Origin: Ciona intestinalis
Taxonomy: Eukaryota > Chordata > Ascidiacea > Phlebobranchia > Cionidae
Direction: 5' to 3'
DNA length: 64,000 nt
Assembly (NCBI RefSeq): GCF_000224145.3
Contig: NW_004190399.2
Span: 122,175-186,174, forward strand
Shown here: positions 1 to 13,166 of the stretch, one piece after another
How the letters are laid out: every line of letters begins with the position of its first letter
Position numbering within the stretch: position 1 is the first letter of the stretch
Notes under the pieces: generated by a model
What the model was told of the DNA's origin: nothing
Database searches by the model: none
Seen by the model: only the letters and a program-made list of their open reading frames with translations
Translations under genes and position numbers: made by a program

Positions 1-74
1 TAAACGGCAACCAAACCAGGCAAGGGCACTTTAAGGGTACAAAGACAGCAATATAACCAAACATATACCACACA

Positions 75-3000
75 CTACACACCATACCCCATCTTATCTA
101 GTGTAAACACATTCAACCACACACAACTAAGCCACCTTACCACGGGTACAATAGTTGTTCTCAACCTCCACCATCGGTGCATTACTTGGAAGAAAAGTTG
201 AACAAACTCGCTCACGGTTACCAAGCTGATACCAAGCCATAGACCAAGTAGACCTCCCATGTCACCTGGGTTAATAATGTTAAAATATTAGTTGTATTCT
301 GTATAGGTGAGGTTCTGTGGTGAGGCACGCTATAGGACCTGGGATTTAGGCCAGGGTTGGCTTATTACCTAAGCATTGCATATGCACATTCTATTCTATA
401 TGGGTGAGGTCCTACAGTGAGGCATGCCATGGGTCCTGGGGTTTAGGCCAGAGTTGTCCCATTACCCCAACATAGCATATGCACACTCTATTCTATATGG
501 GTGAGGTCCTACAGTGAGGCACGCCATGGGACCTGGGATTTAGGCCAGAGTTGGCCCATTACCCCAACATTGTATATGCACATTCTATTTTATATGAGTG
601 ATGTCCTACAGTGGACCTGGGGTTTAGACAAGAATTTTAATTCCTCAACACCAAAGGTGCTACCTCTCACTGGGTTGGAGCAATGCATGGTAAGTTTCTT
701 GCCCAAAGTTTGACACAACTACTATTGTGGGCTATAGGTTCTATGAAAACACATGTTACAACGACTCGCTGCCCACTATGCGAGAATAAATAAGTTACAG
801 AGCCATCACCTCCACTATGATAAACCACTTACTCATCAAACTAATCTCTGTCACGGCTTTAGATTGTTTCATGCGAACATAGCTTAATGAATCATAGAAT
901 ATATCCAGCATTAAGTGGTTTTCCCGGTACTTGCGCAAGTTTTTCCGATCAGGGTCGATCTCATCCACATCTATTATCTCCACAGCTTTTCCTGTGTTAT
1001 ATATATGGCTTGTAATCTTTGTAAATCTGTGCATATATAGAAAATTGGTAATGTTCACCCATATATCACCCAGGTAATGTTCTCCCATATCACCTCCCCC
1101 TCACCCATATAGAATAGAATGTGCATATACAATTTTGGGGTAATGGGACAACTCTGGTCTAAATTTGGTTCCATGGCGTGCTACAATGCAGGACCCATAT
1201 AGATTAGAAATACGAATACACTTAAGACTGTTGTTCCCACCATGCGAGGATAAATAAGTTCCATCGATTCAACTTACGTTCATCCTCCCCAGCGTGCAGA
1301 GCAAAGAATTCCCCGACCTCAATGCTTGGGAAGGTAGAGTAGCTTGTGCTGCTGTCGTACACAACAAAGTTGCACGGTTCAACACACTCGCATGTTCGCA
1401 GGGAAAACTTGGTCGAGAAAACCGCTGTAAGAGTAAAAGCTAAACGGTATTTTGATAATCAATATATTCATAACATTATTACCATCAGCGCTTCCCGAAC
1501 AATTCAAGATATTAAGTGCGTCACATTCAGGCACGTTTGCCATGTTTAACGCCCAGTAAGGTTTACAACCACACTTGGAGTAAACGTATTCCGCCCTGTA
1601 AGATGTATATAGTAACAGTGTGTATAGTAGGTAGGGCAAGGTGTAAGGCCTTATATAGTAATGGTGTATGAATGTATATAATAGGTAGGTAAGGTCTGTT
1701 TATGAATATATAAAATGTGTTAAGGTAAGATGTCACTTCATTCCCATTGGCAGCCATTGTTTGGGGGGTAATAGGTCACTTCTGGCTTAAAACCTTCCAT
1801 TTGGTAGTAAACAAAGAATATTTAAAGAATAATATAACCAAATCATGATTATAAAAGAGCTTTGTTGATTGTTAGTAATAAAATATGGGATATTTTTTTC
1901 CAAAGGTATCTACCACACAGCACTATATAGTGTTGTATAATAAGGTTCATCCTAATCACCTGCATTCCCTTAAACAACCGGCTGTGCTGTAATGATCATG
2001 ATGGAGAAGTGTCTTAGTTTTCTCACTGCATACACCCCATGGTTTATACATTAGGATTCTCTGCATTAAAATATATTTAAAATACTATTATAGTAGGTAT
2101 ATAATACTGTGGAGTAAGATAGATACCGTCAACACATAATATCCCAGTTTATTAATATGCAGAGCTATAGATATAGTGCCGTGGGGTAGAATGAGTACCG
2201 TTAACACATGTATTACCTAATTGTATTTTTAACAATTAAAAATGATCTTTTGCGCTATTGTATGAAAAAGAAATAATATCATAACAATCTTGTATAAGTG
2301 TTTAGGTCTTTTCATAAAGTAATAGTTTAACCTTTATAATAACATATATATAGCAATATAAAAAACATGCGTACCTCTGTTTTCCTGATCACGATATGCG
2401 CACCAAACCCGCTCGGAACCCCAATCCCATAGTTCTGTACCTCTGATGGATCGTTGTGGTTGTGGACGTGAACTTTCACCCCAGCGTTAGGGTTGCCATA
2501 TTTAGGGTGCTCGCTGTAGCGTTTCTGGTGTGTAGTAAGTTTAATACCGAGTGTGTTGGATGATGAAATGTAGTTTAAGGAGGTAAGTTGGGTACTGTTG
2601 GCACTTTCGGGGTGATTACACTGCTTTGGTATAATGAGCAACTCTTAAGTGACTGTTCCTTTGTTGTGTTCCATCACATGACCACCTATATATAATTTTA
2701 CCAATGGTTTCTTACACCTTATATGTTCACAACGCACTTAGATGCTATGGGTCTGTTTTCGGAACACCAAATTTATCATAGCGCAAATTTCAGCAACTTT
2801 ACACAACATTGTTGTTATTTTTTATAAATTTTTATCAACGACTAAAAGTTTTACAACAGATGGTAGGAGGACTTCTGCTTCACCCATATTATCCCATATG
2901 GCCGTACTCCAATATGTTTGATACAGGACCATTATTAAAATAATAACGAAGTGAATTCCAGTTAAACAAGAACCTTCTACTTATATTACCTGGTCAATAT

Positions 3001-6000
3001 TTAAATGCACAACAAGTCCATGGCCGCTCCCTGGTACATTCTGGTACATTGATTCATTGGAAGTGAAAGTGTAACAGAGGCCCATGGGGGTCACTACTTG
3101 GGTGAAATTCTAAAGGATATTAAAGTGGGAATATTAATACATGAGTGTCTTCTTATACATCAGACACACATGATGTATTCATACACCTCATGCTCACTGT
3201 CGAGTTATAACATGGGTGTCTTCTTATACACCAGACACACATGGTGTATTCATACACCTCATGCTCACTGTTGAGTTATAACATGGGTGTCTTCTTATAC
3301 ACCAGACACACATGGTGTATTCATACACCTCATGCTCACTGTCAAGTTATAACATGGGTGTCTTCTTATATACCGGACACACATGTTGTTTTCATACACC
3401 TCATGCTCACTGTCGAGTTATAACATGAGTGTCTTCTTATACACCAGACACACATGGTGTATTCATACACCTCATGCTCACTGTTGAGTTATAACATGGG
3501 TGTCTTCTTATACACCAGACACACATGGTGTATTCATACACCTCATGCTCACTGTCAAGTTATAACATGGGTGTCTTCTTATATACCGGACACACATGTT
3601 GTTTTCATACACCTCATGCTCACTGTCGAGTTATAACATGAGTGTCTTCTTATACACCAGACACACATGGTGTTTTTATACACCTCATGCTCACTGTCCA
3701 GTTATAACATGGGTGTCTTCTTATACACCAGGCACACATGGTGTATTCATACACCTCATGCTCACTGTCCCACCATGCTCACCTGTATAGAACACGGTTT
3801 TTGCCTGAACGTACAATGTGACAATGTTGTTTCATTTAAAGTCCAACCCTTTAATAGTATCTCATCACTTAAATAGAATTTATCAATCCCTCTCTCGTTA
3901 AGTTTCTCATAATAAAGTTCCACTTCACGTCTCCACCAGTTGTCAAACTTACTGCAAATGTATTTATGTTAAAACAACACAAGTTGTATACAACCTGTGT
4001 TATGCCAAGAGTGCATGGAGATTCATTCTTGATGCTACCATTGTGGGCGTATGTGTCTTTGTGCAAACACTTCAACGCAATTGCTACAACCCACTTCACA
4101 ACCCACATGGTAACTCGTACGCAGGCACGAGCACCCATGGTATAACCACTGTCGTTGCCCCGCCAGCTACCACACAAAGACACCCCACCCACCCACACAA
4201 ACAAGCAGCCACACATTCTCACCTTTGTTTATAAGGAGAAGATGCCCTTATCAACGCATCAACCGTTTCCAACTCTAACTTATCATCAATGCCAAAGAAT
4301 CTGTTTAATATAAACATTATTGAATGCAATCATCTCAAACTCTGGACTTGGCCATACACTGAATAATTTGTCAGATAAAACGTTTAAGAATTTTTTTACC
4401 AGGTGGGAAAAGCTAAAGGCGGAAAAATTTATTGTTGTAAAGCCAAAGGCCAAATGGCTAAGAGAACATAGGCCTATTTTTTACCAGAAGAGCCATTTCT
4501 AATATTGGTAGCATGAACAGCAACAGAATTATTATTCAACAAGTTACCTGTTAATATTACAGATAGTAACAGCAGGAAAAGGCAACTCTGACGTGTACAT
4601 CTCTTGGATATCAGTCGAGGTTTTGTAGCTTAAATATTCCTGCACTGCTTGTGTAAGTTGCCATGTTGCTCCACCACATAAACCAGATACCATCATAAAC
4701 CATAAGCATCTGGGACCAATGGGTTAGGTTAGGTTATTTTGTTTGCAAATATAGTATGGACTATGGATAATATCATTTATTATCGTTATAACTAGGGTGT
4801 TCTGTTCCATACACCTCGTGCCTGCTTATGAGTTACCACGTATGTAACTTATTTATCCTCGCATGGCGGGGTAACGACAGTCGTTATAACACGGTTGTTC
4901 TGTTCCATACACCTCATGTCCGCTTACAAGTTACCACGTATGTAACTTATTTATCCTCGCATGACGGGACAATGACATTTGTTAGAACAGAGATGTTCTG
5001 TTTCATACACCTCGTGCCCGCTTACGAGTTACCATGTGTGTAACTTTGTGGGTGATTGTTTTTATGTGTGGCTGAAAATTTAGACAACCCTTTAGTTTAG
5101 TTGTATCTTGCCCACGGATGCTCTGTTTTACAAAGCAACCCAACCATATGTCTTAAACAACATATGCAATATTGCCAGGTGAATAAACAGAGTGACACTT
5201 TGTAAAAAACATGACCCCCACCCTTGGCGTTTCATGCATAAACATCATAAAGTATCGAGTATATGACGAAGCTGCTTTATTAATTTTAATAAGGTTGTGT
5301 TTACAATATCGTTTCAAACACGAAAATGTTGTTAAGAAATACCACACTGGCACATTACAAGCTGAATGCAGATTATAATAAAGATAACTTGTGTTTTCAC
5401 CCAACAGATGGTAACCAAGATCAAATTACTTGAATAATTTATCGCAGGCATTAAAATAACATAATATTTTGGTTTAACATTTCAATTTAACGAGCGTTAT
5501 TTACTCATTGCATGTTGAATTTGGTGCAATTTGATTTTGGGAAGTTGAGCAACTCTGGTCTAAATCCCAGATCCCATGGCGTGCCCCAATGTAGGACCTC
5601 ACCCATATAGAATAGAATGTGCATGTACAATGTTGGGGTAATGAGCCAACTCTGGTCCAAATCCCAGGTCCCATGGCATACCTCACTGTAGGACCTCACC
5701 CATATAGAATAGAATGTGCATATACAATGTTGGGGTAATGGGCCAACTGTGGTTTAAATCCCAGGTCCCATGGCATACCTCACTGTAGGACCTCACCCAT
5801 ATAGAATAGAATGTGCATAAAAAATTGTATGGTACACAATTTCTTAAACGTTTAGTATATCTTAAAAATCATATTCTTATGGGATATTGTTAAATATTCA
5901 GCAATATATTTGCTTTTAATAAATTTGCCGGTGATATTTCCGAAAGTTCAATTCTCTTTACAACGTTGTTTTAATTATTCAAGAGAACTGATTTAAAAAT

Positions 6001-6611
6001 AAACCGAATAAATCACCTTTAAAAATAAATTAGGAATTTTTTCAAATTTAAAATGCACTGTTGTTGGTTGAATAGATATGACACATACAATGTGTGTTTT
6101 AGTATGAAATACATAACTTCAAAGGCCTATGAATAAGAAGTAAAATACTTTATAAAGTCGGTAATTGGTGTAGCTTGGTCAGGCAGGATAAATAAACAGG
6201 TAGCAACCACAATTTTAAGATTAAGATGTAAATCTACTAAATATTTTAACAGATATTATAGGAATCCTAAAATTATAGAGTATATAACTACTTGAAGTAT
6301 ATCCAACAAAACTACATGGTTAAGTTATACCTAGCTACAAATGTTATCATTATATATCTATCCTTATAATAATTATACCTCTATCCTTTTTTATTTATCT
6401 TTATAATAAGAATACCTTTGATTATTTTTCGCGATGTTTAAAAATTTAAAGTTCCAGTTGATTTATCTCAGAAAGTGAAAATTTCATCCCATTAATAATT
6501 AATATCCTCACACCTGTAGATTGTTTTCCTCTTGGTTTGTAGAATTTGTGAGAGTCCATGGCAGGTGGTGCGTTGCGCAAACTCATAGATTAAGTCGCTT
6601 AAAGAACTCAT
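75..6611 (-). CDS. ASIC-like DEG/ENaC sodium channel, copy A (11 exons; 3' end uncertain)
   Basis: Trimeric amiloride-sensitive-type cation channel subunit of the plasma membrane. Coding exons in order: 6514-6611, 4548-4709, 4223-4300, 3783-3951, 2990-3109, 2375-2524, 1960-2060, 1483-1595, 1278-1424, 833-991, 75-265. All junction phases agree and the model gives about 495 residues, close to the usual ASIC size. Visible landmarks: the cytosolic His-Gly gating motif (TTCHGLSQ, residues 15-22), a first membrane span, [10 protein letters not shown] just after it, a cysteine-rich extracellular domain ([38 protein letters not shown]), then the second span with the selectivity motif G-I-S ([20 protein letters not shown]). 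The last exon may instead end at a GT just after FVQLFFQ and continue to the left of the window, so the C-terminal tail is unsure. A 71-bp tandem array fills the intron at 3.1-3.8 kb. Family assignment is firm; ASIC versus another DEG/ENaC subtype is inference. Confidence 0.9.
295..625 (+). repeat. 97-bp dispersed tandem repeat, array of about 3.5 copies
   Basis: Unit of about 97 bp with TATATGGGTGAGGTCCTACA, GAGGCACGCCATGGGACCTG, CCCATTACCCCAACATTG and TATGCACATTCTATTCTATA. It lies in the last intron of channel copy A. The same unit forms arrays throughout the window. Confidence 0.9.
3130..3775 (+). repeat. 71-bp tandem array with 213-bp higher-order unit
   Basis: About nine head-to-tail copies of a 71-bp unit (TGGTGTATTCATACACCTCA ... 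ACTGTCGAGTTATAACATG). Variants recur every third copy: the reading frames starting at 3241 and 3454 encode the same 60 residues, so a 213-bp trimer has itself been duplicated. It lies in an intron of channel copy A. Each unit holds an imperfect palindrome (GGTGTATTCATACACC). Open frames here are an effect of the period, not genes. Confidence 0.95.
4790..5060 (+). mobile_element. Dispersed ~90-125-bp element, three head-to-tail copies
   Basis: Unit with ATGTAACTTATTTATCCTCG, CATGGCGGGGCAACGACAGT, CGTTATAACACGGGTGTTCT and CATACACCTCGTGCCCGCTT. Here three partial units are in tandem. Other copies: 10495-10650, 13083-13170 (reverse), 19655-19750, 38600-38690 (reverse), 45935-46065, 54373-54500, 57280-57400, 59425-59530. 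The reverse copy at 13083-13170 abuts the last visible HERC2 exon. Confidence 0.8.
5540..5830 (-). repeat. 97-bp repeat array, three copies
   Basis: Three reverse-orientation copies of the 97-bp unit in the first intron of channel copy A. Confidence 0.9.
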
Positions 6612-8349
6612 GACTTCCAGATTAGGTCAGCACTAATTACTCGAGGTTGGAACCTGTAACAGGATTGAGGATGGTATTGCTATAGTTGGCCGGAATAAAA
6701 CCTTAAATTGTTGACAGAAAAAATTGCAGCTAATTTTTCGGTATAGTGTTTGGCATCTAGTTTTACATATTTATAAATGAACGAATGAAACTTATTTATC
6801 CTCGCATGACGGGCATTAACAGCTGTTATAACACAGATGTTCTGTTTTATACACCTTATAAAAACATATTACCTTAAAATCAGATTTATATTATGGCTGA
6901 CAGAAACAGCTACAAAAACATTTTTATTTTTTGCTTGTGGAAATAATTTCTAAATACAGGAAAACCTGGCATAAAACCTATACTAATAAAATAGCATTGA
7001 ATAGAAAACAAAACATTAGCAAAATCTTTTATTTTATGCTAGAAGATCATTCACTACAAAACCCTGTACCTAGCAACAACATCATACCTGTCATGCTTGG
7101 TTAAAATTCCTGTTGTAGTTTTATTGCGGTTTAAAGCAAGGCAGTTATATACCATAATTTTCTTCAATTATTCATATCATTTGAATGGTAACTAAAGACC
7201 GCCTATTTTAAGTTCTTATAGCTGCCAAAGGGACAATGTATTGCATTAAATATGCAGGATTAAGTTGGCTGCTGTATGGCTGGCGTATCTTATGTATTTG
7301 GCAAGTCAGGGAACTTGTTTAATACTTTAACAACAAAACTTTTTAAGTAATAAGTTTCGGTGATGGGTATTTTCAGCAACCGCAAGAATTTCATTATTAT
7401 TTGGTGGTTGACGTTATTTACACCTCATGCTCGCTGTCAAGCGCCAAATTCATGCCACCGGGTTTGCATTGTAAGATTAATATTGCTGAGTGTTTATAAC
7501 CAGAGTTTCAAGCTAAAGCCAGGTTGATAGTTGGTATATTTGTGAGTTGGCGACATTTTATATTTAACTTTTTTTTTCGATATATCTGCCAATGAAGTTC
7601 TATGGCAGGGCACATTAGGAGACCTTGGATTTAGTGCAGAGTTGGCTCATTATACTAATTATTAAACTTAATTGGGATTTTAAATAAAGCTGCAAAAAAG
7701 CAAATAAAATTGTTTTAAATTTAACAACTTTAAAATTCAATTGTTTTTACCTTTTTACGTGGTTATAATTACTGAAATGATTTATTCAAAGGTGGCACGC
7801 TTACCAAGACAATTAGTGCAACTTAACTGATTGTTTTCAGTTATTTAGTTACAGGTTTCATTTAATATTAATGAGCAAAGTCAAGCAAGATAAAAGATTT
7901 TAATCTCTTTTATAAATTATTCTTTTCAACTTTTTCTTGAAGGTAATTGTTCATCAGTTTAAAATGCAGCTTTTGTTCAAATCGCATCACAATAGACTTA
8001 TAAGGTCAAAGATAATGTATTGTGATGTCACATAGAATAGAAAGAACTAGAACTACAGTGAATTCTACAAATATTTAAAAGGCTCCTTGGGTTCGTAGGA
8101 AAAAAAAACAGATTTCAATTATGAAATTTTAAAATAGCGAAACTTTATCCAGGGTAAAATCAAAAACAAAAGATGTTTTGTCTTGTTATGTACCATTTAA
8201 ACTTTTTAAAAAGTGTTTTAAAATGAAAAACCTTAGTAATGCAAGTTAATCATAATTTATTGTTTGATAAACTGTTAATTAAATAAATTGGGAAAAAACT
8301 TTTGCTTTTTTAGATATTGGTTTTTGCTCTATTGTGTTTTATCATAAAA
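6612..8349. promoter_or_regulatory. Shared upstream region of the two head-to-head channel genes
   Basis: This 1.7-kb AT-rich spacer separates the two divergent start codons, so it must hold the 5' UTRs and promoters of both genes unless there are remote 5' exons. I see no exon in it. It contains one copy of the dispersed TTATCCTCGCATGACGGG element (about 6780-6860) and a fragment of the 97-bp repeat near 7580-7660. No convincing core promoter motif could be assigned by eye. Confidence 0.4.
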
Positions 8350-11300
8350 ATGTCGATTGCAAAATTATTTCGAAGATTTTCTCAACAAACCACCTGCCAC
8401 GGGCTGTCACAAGTGACGAGCAACAACCGACGGTGTATAAGGTAAGTGGCAAGTATAAGGTAAGTAACTATTATTATAGTAAGTGAAATATTATTTATTG
8501 TGTCAGGTACCATGGCTTAGTGGTTAGGTGCATAGTAACCGGAGGATACCGGATTCAATGCTCGACACTGAGAGTTGTAAGTCCTTCAGTCTTTGGGCAA
8601 GACACTTAATGGACACTGCCACAATTGTCACTAATGAGTTGTAGCACCCTGGGTGTAGGGGTAATGGGCTCTAGCTTATATCCCAACACTTTGAGTACAG
8701 AATACCTTCATACACCTCATGTTCATACACCTCAAATTAAACTAACCACAGTGTAACAAAACCAACCAAAAATAGCTGCATACACATCATGTTAAACTAA
8801 CCTTTTATTCCCAGAGTTGTTTGGTTCATTGTAGTGGTCCTGATGACAGGGGGACTTGTGTGGCAAGTTACCACCAAAGTATTGGAATATACAAAGTATT
8901 CATCGAGCATGCAACTACATGAGGAGTTTATGTCGGTGCTCAAGTTCCCTGCTGTTACAATCTGTAATTTAAACAGGTAGGGTAACATTACTGTCATAAT
9001 TCCTAATTTATTTACATGTATACACTGGCTTTAAAGTATTCGCACCGGCCTACAGGGATTTCTAGAGCAACTACATTCTAAAATTAAACAAGTTGTTCTT
9101 TTGACATAACTTTACATTTATAAAATGCAAGCTTAAAAAAACACCTAATACTGGTAATGTATTTTACAACATCGCCATAATACCGCCACACCCAGAAGGT
9201 TGTGGACCTCACTGACAAAGTTCATAGACCCCCAATAATAGAGATTGTATAATAGTCCTACGGCAGAGTACACCTAGTTGTGCGTCTAAGCCTCCAAATC
9301 CATCAAAGTATTAACCAAATATTCCTCTGCAGGTTTTTCTCCATTAAGTCAAAGTTGGAACTTGAAGCAGTTGATGCTTTGATACGAGCTTCTTCCCCAT
9401 TTAAAGATAGGTTCGTACGTTTAGTAGTTTAGTAGTAAATAGATCATGTTTTTATTTTATTTTTGTATACCAAGACAGGCTTGTACATTTAGTAGGTTGG
9501 GGTAAGATGGGACATTTATTATCCCATTTGGTAGTAAAGATGGAATATTTATAGACTTATATACCTGTATTCTCACTATTCTAAAGGAGCACAATTAGGA
9601 AGCATGGGTGTCAGGTGCTAAAGTATCCTATCTTACCAAAAGAGCTACTGCTGTTTATTAGATAGTCAGCTGGTTCTAATGTTGCCAGCTATTTTTTGTT
9701 CGTCACTACTATGCATGTCTCTTGAAATTGACCAAGCATGGAGCATGGAAATAGACTTTATACATTAAGTCCACCAACCCCAGCTTCCATATATTACAGT
9801 GAAAACGACGAATGGTGGTCGGCTGAGGTCCAGAAGTTTTACGAAGATTTAGAGAAACGTGGATCGTCCTCGTTTTATTTGGGGGAGGAGGTTTTATCAA
9901 AGGGATGGAAACTTAACAGTTCAACATTAAGACATTGTACATTTCAACAGAAGCCGTGCTCATATGAAGTAAGGGTGTTGGTACGGTTGTAAAGTCTTAC
10001 CCATATAGAATAGAATGTGCATATACAATGTTGGGGTAATGGGCAACTCTGGTCTAAATCCCAGGTCCCATGGCGTGCCTCACTGTAGAACCTCACCGAT
10101 ATAGAATAGAATGTGCATATACAATGTTGGGGTAATGGGCCAACACTGGCCTAAATCCCAGGTCCTCTGGTGTGCTTTGAGATCTTAATTATATAGAAAA
10201 AAGTAAGAGAAACTGAAATTGCTTTTTTTCACCCTGTTCTAACTATTGGCAATAGCATTCCTCCCGTTAGGTTAACAACATCAAACACTGTTAACAGAAC
10301 TTCACCAAAGTTATAACACCAATGGGGATTTGTTATGAGTTTCGATCACAAGATGCAGTACAGAGCGTGCCAGGTGGTGGTCATGGGCTTATTGTATATC
10401 TGGATATTATGCAGGTGCCGCTATTTATATGTGTATCTTCGGGTGGGGGGGAAACAACAGTTATAACATGGGTGTTGTTCTGTTTCATACACTTTGTGCC
10501 TTTCTTCTAAGTTACCACGTATGTAACTTATTTATGCTTGCATGGCAGGGCAAGACAGTCGTTATAACACGAGTGTTCTGTTCCATACACCTCATTCCGC
10601 TTACAAGTTACCACATGTTTAACTTTGTGGATGATTGTTTTAATGCATCGCTGATATATTGGAGACATGATACTGTTTTTACACGGGTCTCTCAGTTAAA
10701 AATTACCGAGCATGCAACCTTATGCATAATAGCATTCCACCACAGGACCAGTACAGTTCCCATCCTGTGTATGGCAACCCGTCAGCAGGGGTCAAGGTTC
10801 AAGTCCACGGTGTGGAAGAACCAGAAGAAGTAAAAAACTTTGGAGTGAACGTGGCTTCGGGGCATGGGGGACATATTGTACTTGGTCAAGTAGAGGTATA
10901 CTATATATGTAGGTGTGGATATGACCACTTGCATTGGGTATAGTTTACAAGTAGGAATGAATATATTGAGAGTAACCCCTTAATGCCTTGAGTATATGTT
11001 TATTATATATGTTGTTGGCAGGTGTGTGTGTTGTGTAATTGTGAAAGGAATCTTCTGGCCTATTTGTTTTTGTGATTTTAAAGGAGGACCTTTTTTTCTA
11101 TATTAGTGGGTGCCTAGCAAATACCAGTGGTTATGTCCAATGGATTCAACCAGTTATTTATAAGTGTCTTAACAAAGGACATAAACGCATACACTGGTGG
11201 CAGTATTGAGCCTTAAACCTGATAAAAGCAAGCGCACCATTATACTAGAGTTGCATAGCCATAGTGATATAGAAAGTTGCACGATCACTGTTATAATGTA

Positions 11301-12552
11301 TTCTGTTAACCAGAGAAAACTAATGTACCCACCGTGGGGGATATGTTCACCTTCACTACCCATACTCAAGTATTATGATCACTACAGCACCTCTGCATGC
11401 AAGAAAGAATGCAGGTCTGTTAACTAATGAAACTAACTGTACAAGTAATCATGGCTGGTACAATTGCCAGTAAATGTCGTACCAAGGGCACACTCACAAT
11501 AGTAGCAGCAATAAGCTGTGAGTAAGGGCAAGCGCTGTAACTACTCTGCCACGACAGCGATCATAATATAACAAAGATAAACTGTAGATATTGAGAGCTT
11601 TAAGTTACGGCAAGAGTGACAATAACATTTACATGTATCCTGCAATGCACATGGTACATCATCACCACTTACTTGATATACAACCCATCCATTTACAGAA
11701 TCAACCATATGATATCAGCATGCGGATGTCGGCCATATTGGGCAGTGCAAGTTGTCAATGCAAGTGAATGTGAAGCGAGAAGAATCCTCGATTGTGCTGG
11801 AGCTGCTGAAGGTGGGGGTCTGTAGTTAAAGTGTGTGGGTTATAATATGGTTTACAACAGTGACTTTACAGCATGAAATGAAATAAAAACTTTACAATAA
11901 AAAATCTAAACATGATTGAACCTGAACCCGAAGGTCGCTCTCCGCTTTACTGAATAAGTAAAAATCGATGTGAATCCTAAGACCCCTGATGCTTTAAATC
12001 TGTATAGCAACATGGTCTATGTTTTTTAGGCCATGATTGTGGGTTAAAACGGCATATGCAAATGCTAGTAAAGTTGTAACATACCAATATTGAGACTTGC
12101 TAAAAAAAGGTGTTGTTGCGAGACATATCAAGATAATGTCATAGCCAGAAAATAACTACTTCAAGATAGAAAAGCTGTGGTAACAAAAACTTGAATTAAA
12201 GTCATGATAAACCAAATTCACTGGTGTAAGATTGATTCGTAACTTGTTAGTAGAAAGGTGTAGAGAATACAATCAAGCTCATGCCAAAACATTGCTGGTT
12301 GAAATTGCACCAAGTATGTTTCTTCTTGATAATAGCAAAGATAATAACCACTTGTTCCTAATTATTGGCATATCGGCAGTAGTCTTGTTATAATCTCTGT
12401 TCTAGCTGACTTTGAGCGTAGCTTCACCATGGAGAAATGTGGATGTGTTGAACCTTGTGAGTTCACATCATACGATACTAAAGTCACATATTCAACTTTC
12501 CCAAGTATTGAAGTTGGGGAGCATTTCGCTAATGATCTTTATCATAATGAGT
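8350..12552 (+). CDS. ASIC-like DEG/ENaC sodium channel, copy B (9 exons, truncated at assembly gap)
   Basis: Paralogue of the minus-strand gene at 75-6611. Exons: 8350-8441, 8815-8976, 9333-9410, 9800-9968, 10298-10414, 10746-10895, 11314-11414, 11699-11811, 12406-12552; together 376 codons. The start is the ATG of [20 protein letters not shown], which has the same His-Gly motif spacing as copy A. The first span ([16 protein letters not shown]) is followed by [10 protein letters not shown], then [45 protein letters not shown] and CGCVEPCEF, all hallmarks of the ASIC ectodomain. Seven exons have exactly the same length as in copy A (162, 78, 169, 150, 101, 113, 147). The ninth exon ends at a GTAAGA donor 23 bases before the 500-N gap. 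The two exons expected next (pre-span loop and second span) are not seen beyond the gap, so the gene is incomplete here. Confidence 0.9.
8505..8705 (+). mobile_element. tRNA-headed SINE
   Basis: The head resembles a tRNA with an A box (TGGCTTAGTGGTTAGGTGC) and a B box-like GGATTCAATGC spaced as in tRNA genes, followed by the SINE body (CTTTGGGCAAGACACTTAA, GGTAGCACCCTGGGTGT type). It lies in intron 1 of channel copy B. Other partial copies: 15650-15730, 23850-24010, 34890-35045 (reverse), 57425-57545 (reverse). Confidence 0.75.
9993..10185 (-). repeat. 97-bp repeat array, two copies
   Basis: Two reverse-orientation copies between exons 4 and 5 of channel copy B. Confidence 0.88.
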
Positions 12553-12575
12553 GTAAGATATTATTGTGTTTTGTA

Positions 12576-13075
12576 NNNNNNNNNNNNNNNNNNNNNNNNN
12601 NNNNNNNNNNNNNNNNNNNNNNNNNNNNNNNNNNNNNNNNNNNNNNNNNNNNNNNNNNNNNNNNNNNNNNNNNNNNNNNNNNNNNNNNNNNNNNNNNNNN
12701 NNNNNNNNNNNNNNNNNNNNNNNNNNNNNNNNNNNNNNNNNNNNNNNNNNNNNNNNNNNNNNNNNNNNNNNNNNNNNNNNNNNNNNNNNNNNNNNNNNNN
12801 NNNNNNNNNNNNNNNNNNNNNNNNNNNNNNNNNNNNNNNNNNNNNNNNNNNNNNNNNNNNNNNNNNNNNNNNNNNNNNNNNNNNNNNNNNNNNNNNNNNN
12901 NNNNNNNNNNNNNNNNNNNNNNNNNNNNNNNNNNNNNNNNNNNNNNNNNNNNNNNNNNNNNNNNNNNNNNNNNNNNNNNNNNNNNNNNNNNNNNNNNNNN
13001 NNNNNNNNNNNNNNNNNNNNNNNNNNNNNNNNNNNNNNNNNNNNNNNNNNNNNNNNNNNNNNNNNNNNNNNNNNN
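12576..13075. other. Assembly gap (500 N)
   Basis: Exactly 500 N, a size often used for gaps of unknown length. The + strand channel gene (last exon 12406-12552) and the - strand HERC2 gene (last visible exon ends near 13167) both break here. Real missing sequence may therefore be much longer, or the two sides may not belong together. Confidence 0.99.
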
Positions 13076-13166
13076 GGTAACTTGTTAAGCGAGCACAAGG
13101 TGTATGAAACAGAACACCCGTGGTTATAACGACTGTCGTTGCCCGCCATGCGAGGATAAATAAGTT

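Noticed and set aside
3241..3876. Several overlapping open frames of 60-69 codons
   Set aside because: They are created by the 71-bp tandem unit (identical peptides at 213-base spacing), with no splice or codon signal of a gene.
4320..4502. 60-codon + strand frame between channel copy A exons
   Set aside because: It lies in an intron between the exons at 4300 and 4548 and has no recognisable family.
8508..8575. Possible functional tRNA gene
   Set aside because: A and B boxes are present but the arms do not pair properly and the SINE body follows directly.
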